Below, one piece after another: positions 60,634-64,000 of a stretch of DNA of 64,000 bases. Both the position numbers and the translations under genes were made by a program. The stretch comes from Thermomonas sp. GTDB taxonomy: Bacteria > Pseudomonadota > Gammaproteobacteria > Xanthomonadales > Xanthomonadaceae. Under the pieces are notes generated by a model. That model was given only the letters and a program-made list of their open reading frames with translations. It did no database searches and had not been told where the DNA came from. Positions within the stretch are counted from its first letter, which is position 1; each line of letters opens with the position of its first letter. The DNA lies in contig NZ_JAHRWW010000010.1 of NCBI RefSeq assembly GCF_019104945.1, positions 1 to 64,000 of the forward strand, read 5' to 3'.

Positions 60634-61713
60634 CTAAATCTCCGCGTGTATCCGGCCTTGTTCCACGTGAAACATCGCCACATCTACGCCGAGTGTCGCC
60701 CAAGCGGGCAATACTTCCGTTCCTGTCACCAATACCTGCGCGCCGCTGTTGCGCAACACCTCCAGCACGCGCGTCTGGTGCTGGCGATCCAGCTCTGAGC
60801 CGAGATCATCCAGCTGCAGAACGGGCCAATGCCCCCACGCATCGGCCAGTTGCGTCGCCTGCCCCAACAGCAACAGTAAGGCCAATTGCTTGGTTTGCCC
60901 ACGCGAAAGCTGATCAGGCGCGGGCAGGGTCTGTAGTTCAATCCGAATATCCGCCCTATGCGGGCCCTGCGTGGTGTACCCCACGGCAAGATCACGCTCG
61001 CGTGATAACAGCAGTGCATCGGCAAGGCTCATCGCTTCGCGCCGCCACCCTGACTGTAAACTCAGCCGAACATCGCCCGCCGAAGGGAGCAATTCGGGGG
61101 TGAGCGCACCAATATGTTGCTGAAGCTGGCTTAGGTAGGCCTCGCGCTGCAACGTCAGCCGTTCCCCCGCATCGGCCAGCTCCCATTCCCATGCCGAAAG
61201 CTGATTGATCGCATTCGTTTGCCGCAATAGCACATTGCGCTGCTTCAGCGCACGCGCATAGCGCCGCCATTCCCGCATAAAGAGATGTTCCACGTGGAAC
61301 ACCCCCCAATCCAAGAACCGGCGGCGCAATTGGCTACTCCCATCTACAAGTGCGTGACTCCCGGGCTCAAAGCTAACCACCGCGAGCGCCTCGCATAGCT
61401 GGCCCAATTGCTGTAGGGGCATACCGTTTAGCCTAGCCTCCCATTGGTTGCCGCTATGCCGTAGTCCGGCACGATGGGCGACACCCGAAGCTTCCCATGT
61501 TGCGTTAACCATCAGCGCGGCGGCTTGCGTTTGAACAAGCCCGTCGCGCACACGCCCACGAAAGCTGCGGCCATGCGCGAGTAGATGCGTGGCCTCGAGC
61601 AGTGTGGTCTTGCCGCTGCCATTATCACCCACAAAGCTATTAAAACCGGGCGACAAGTTCACTTCAACGTCAGTAAAACGTCGAAATGCTTGCAGGCGAA
61701 GGTGCTGGATCCG
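60634..61713 (-). CDS. recF: DNA replication and repair protein RecF
   Basis: FNSFVGDNGSGKTTLLEATHLLAHGRSFR, LDWGVFHVEHLFMREWRRYARALKQRN and LSRGQTKQLALLLLLGQA. Start set at MRIQHLRLQAFRRF. Confidence 0.95.
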   Translation of the reverse strand, partial: RIQHLRLQAFRRFTDVEVNLSPGFNSFVGDNGSGKTTLLEATHLLAHGRSFRGRVRDGLVQTQAAALMVNATWEASGVAHRAGLRHSGNQWEARLNGMPLQQLGQLCEALAVVSFEPGSHALVDGSSQLRRRFLDWGVFHVEHLFMREWRRYARALKQRNVLLRQTNAINQLSAWEWELADAGERLTLQREAYLSQLQQHIGALTPELLPSAGDVRLSLQSGWRREAMSLADALLLSRERDLAVGYTTQGPHRADIRIELQTLPAPDQLSRGQTKQLALLLLLGQATQLADAWGHWPVLQLDDLGSELDRQHQTRVLEVLRNSGAQVLVTGTEVLPAWATLGVDVAMFHVEQGRIHAEI

Positions 61714-61797
61714 CATCAGCGCGCATCCACAGGCGTAAAACAACTACGCCCGGAAACTTCCGGGCGCAGATAGTGGTGTTTCACGTGGAACATAGGA

Positions 61798-62898
61798 TTA
61801 GAGGCGAAGCGGCATGACAACGTGGCGTGCATGCGTGCTGGTAGCACCGCGTACCAACGCAGAAGAATTCGCGTCGCGTAGCTGCATCACGACGAATTCA
61901 TCACGCAGCGAAGAAAGCGCCTCAAGCAGGTAGGTGACATTAAAACCAATCGCGAGATTGTCCACAATGGTTTCGGCTTCCACTTCTTCCTGGGCTTCTT
62001 CTTGCTCTGGGTTATGCGCGCTGATCTTCAGTAAGTTCGGGGCGACTTCAACACGCACACCGCGATATTTTTCGTTTGAAAGGATCGAGGCACGCTGCAG
62101 CGCCGCGCGGAAGGATTCGCGATCGATCTTGACCTCACGATCTGCGCCAATCGGGATCACCGCTTCATAGTCGGGGAATTTGCCGTCGATGAGCTTGCTG
62201 GTAAAGGTCACATCATCGCGCTTCACACGGATATGGCCTTTTCCAAGTTCAAGTTCCAATTGACGATCACTGCCTTCTAGAAGGCGCTGCAGTTCTTGCA
62301 CGCCTTTACGCGGCACGATGATTTGACGTTTGCCGCCTTGCCCATCGTCGAGTGCGGCTTCGCACAGCGCTAAACGGTGGCCATCGGTGGCGACGCAGCG
62401 CAGCGTGGTGTCGCGTAAATCAAACAGCAGGCCATTCAAATAATAACGAACGTCTTGCTGCGCCATGGCAAAAGCGGTGCGCTCAAGTAGCTCTTTGAGT
62501 GAGCCTTCCGAAACGGCCACGCGTTCACTGGCATCCACATCGTCCAAGGAAGGGAAGTCGTTCGCAGGCAGGGTGGCCAAGCTAAAGCGGCTACGCCCAG
62601 CTTGCACGGTAACCTTATCACCCGACTGGCTCAGGGTGATGCGGCTACCGTCGGGAAGGGCGCGCACGATTTCAAAGAGCTTACGTGCGGGAATGGTGGT
62701 TTCACCGTCCTGTGCGTCTTCCACAGCAGAACGCGCGACCATTTCAACTTCGAGATCGGTGCCGGTGAGCAGAAGCTGGCCGTCTTGAACGCGAACGAGC
62801 AGATTGGCGAGTACCGGAAGCGTGTGCCGACGTTCAACGACATTGACGACTTGGGCCAGTGGTTTAAGTAGAACTTCGCGCTGTAAGGAAAACCGCAT
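61798..62898 (-). CDS. dnaN: DNA polymerase III subunit beta (sliding clamp)
   Basis: MRFSLQREVLLKPLAQVVNVVERRHTLPVLANLLV and C-terminal THARHVVMPLRL. Confidence 0.97.
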   Translation of the reverse strand: MRFSLQREVLLKPLAQVVNVVERRHTLPVLANLLVRVQDGQLLLTGTDLEVEMVARSAVEDAQDGETTIPARKLFEIVRALPDGSRITLSQSGDKVTVQAGRSRFSLATLPANDFPSLDDVDASERVAVSEGSLKELLERTAFAMAQQDVRYYLNGLLFDLRDTTLRCVATDGHRLALCEAALDDGQGGKRQIIVPRKGVQELQRLLEGSDRQLELELGKGHIRVKRDDVTFTSKLIDGKFPDYEAVIPIGADREVKIDRESFRAALQRASILSNEKYRGVRVEVAPNLLKISAHNPEQEEAQEEVEAETIVDNLAIGFNVTYLLEALSSLRDEFVVMQLRDANSSALVRGATSTHARHVVMPLRL

Positions 62899-63150
62899 GT
62901 GAACCCCTCGGAGCTTCTTTGAAGCATGCCCCGTGGCGAGGGAATGCTCCTGCTGTTAGATGGATAAATCTTAAAAGATGGTGGTGTTGGAGTCGAAAAA
63001 AACGTTGGATAAGCTATTTAACTATTTGATTATTAAGGTTTATTTCAAATTCAAACATTGTGCGCGAGTGTGCTTTGAAGCTGTTGATAACATGTGCGTG
63101 GATTTTGCGGTGCCGCTTTGTCCTTAGGTTGTCCACAGCTTGTGCCGAGC
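62899..63150. other. Candidate oriC region between dnaA and dnaN
   Basis: An AT-rich tract (63009-63060) with degenerate DnaA-box-like 9-mers: TGTTGATAA (63082-63090) and TTGTCCACA (63129-63137), each one mismatch from TTATCCACA or its complement. Confidence 0.5.
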
Positions 63151-64000
63151 TCATTCACTGAGTTTGCGGATCAGTTTTTCCCAATCTTCGTGCAATTTGG
63201 CGTCACTTTCCATTAGCTTTTGAATTTGTCGGCAGGCGTGCAGCACGGTGGTGTGGTCGCGGCCATCAAATGCGGCGCCAATTTCCGGCAAGCTGTGCTC
63301 GGTAAGCTCTTTGGATAGCGCCATCGCCATTTGGCGCGGGCGTGCCAGCGAACGGGTGCGCTTTTTCCCTAGCATCTCCTTCAGCAGCAGGCCGTAGTAG
63401 TCGGCCACAGCCTTTTGGATATTACTGATACTGATCGCCTGCTGCTGCGCGCGCCACAGATCGCGCAGCGTTTCTTGCGCAAACTCAAGGGTCACCGGGC
63501 GGCCTAGCAGCCCCGCCTGTGCGGTGAGCTTGTTGATCGCACCTTCCAGCTCGCGCACATTGCTGCGCATCTTTTTGGCGATGAGCTGGGCCACTTCGTC
63601 GGGGATCACAGCGCCGCGTTCGCGTGCTTTGGACAGCACAATCTGCGCGCGCGTTTCAAAATCAGGCGGGTCAATCGCCACCGACAGGCCCCAGCCCAAG
63701 CGGGATTTCAGGCGCGGTTCGAGGCCATCCACTTCGCGCGGGTAGCGGTCGCAGGTCATGATGATCTGCTGGCGGCTTTCAAATAACGCGTTGAAGGTGT
63801 GGAAGAACTCTTCTTGAGTGCGGTCTTTGCCAGCGAAGAATTGAATATCATCGATCAGCAGCGCGTCGATCTTTTTGAACTGACGTTTGAATTGATCGGT
63901 AGTTTTTTCCGTAAGCGCACGGAAAAACGAGTCGTAGAAGGTATTGGAGCGCAAATAGAGCACGCGCGCGGCCGGGTTTAGGCGGCGAATCTCATTGCCC
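63151..64000 (-). CDS. dnaA: Chromosomal replication initiator protein DnaA, 5' part cut by window edge
   Basis: [71 protein letters not shown] and domain [46 protein letters not shown]. The frame stays open to the window end. Confidence 0.97.
   Translation of the reverse strand, partial: GNEIRRLNPAARVLYLRSNTFYDSFFRALTEKTTDQFKRQFKKIDALLIDDIQFFAGKDRTQEEFFHTFNALFESRQQIIMTCDRYPREVDGLEPRLKSRLGWGLSVAIDPPDFETRAQIVLSKARERGAVIPDEVAQLIAKKMRSNVRELEGAINKLTAQAGLLGRPVTLEFAQETLRDLWRAQQQAISISNIQKAVADYYGLLLKEMLGKKRTRSLARPRQMAMALSKELTEHSLPEIGAAFDGRDHTTVLHACRQIQKLMESDAKLHEDWEKLIRKLSE

Overview
The window is about 64 kb of densely coding, GC-rich bacterial chromosome. It reads as the replication-origin neighbourhood of a Xanthomonadaceae/Lysobacterales-type gammaproteobacterium. 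That assignment is inferred from the order dnaA-dnaN-recF-gyrB-M48 protease-TPR-tonB-exbB-exbD-exbD-pdxJ-cls. Housekeeping blocks are recC-recB-recD, mlaFEDC+mlaA, rmuC, rlmI, metE, phhA with a divergent Lrp regulator, fbp, pdxJ and the origin genes. Accessory-looking blocks are: (i) an NgoMIV-type restriction-modification pair beside recD; (ii) a CBA heavy-metal RND efflux operon with its two-component system, near a VIT1/CCC1-like transporter and a manganese (yybP-ykoY) riboswitch-TerC unit; (iii) a lower-GC block (about 38.9-48.0 kb) with a haem-binding protein, an LpxR-like lipid A deacylase and a YbhGFSR-like ABC exporter with its own TolC and TetR, ending in a truncated IS3-family orfA fused to the leader of fbp. 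The most notable anomalies are a single frameshift splitting metE, the IS remnant forming the fbp leader, a 14-bp perfect inverted repeat between metE and an ECF sigma gene, and several palindromic operator candidates. I found no CRISPR array, tRNA, rRNA, prophage or clearly new multi-gene defence system. All family calls come from reading the sequence and remembered family motifs; no database search was run.
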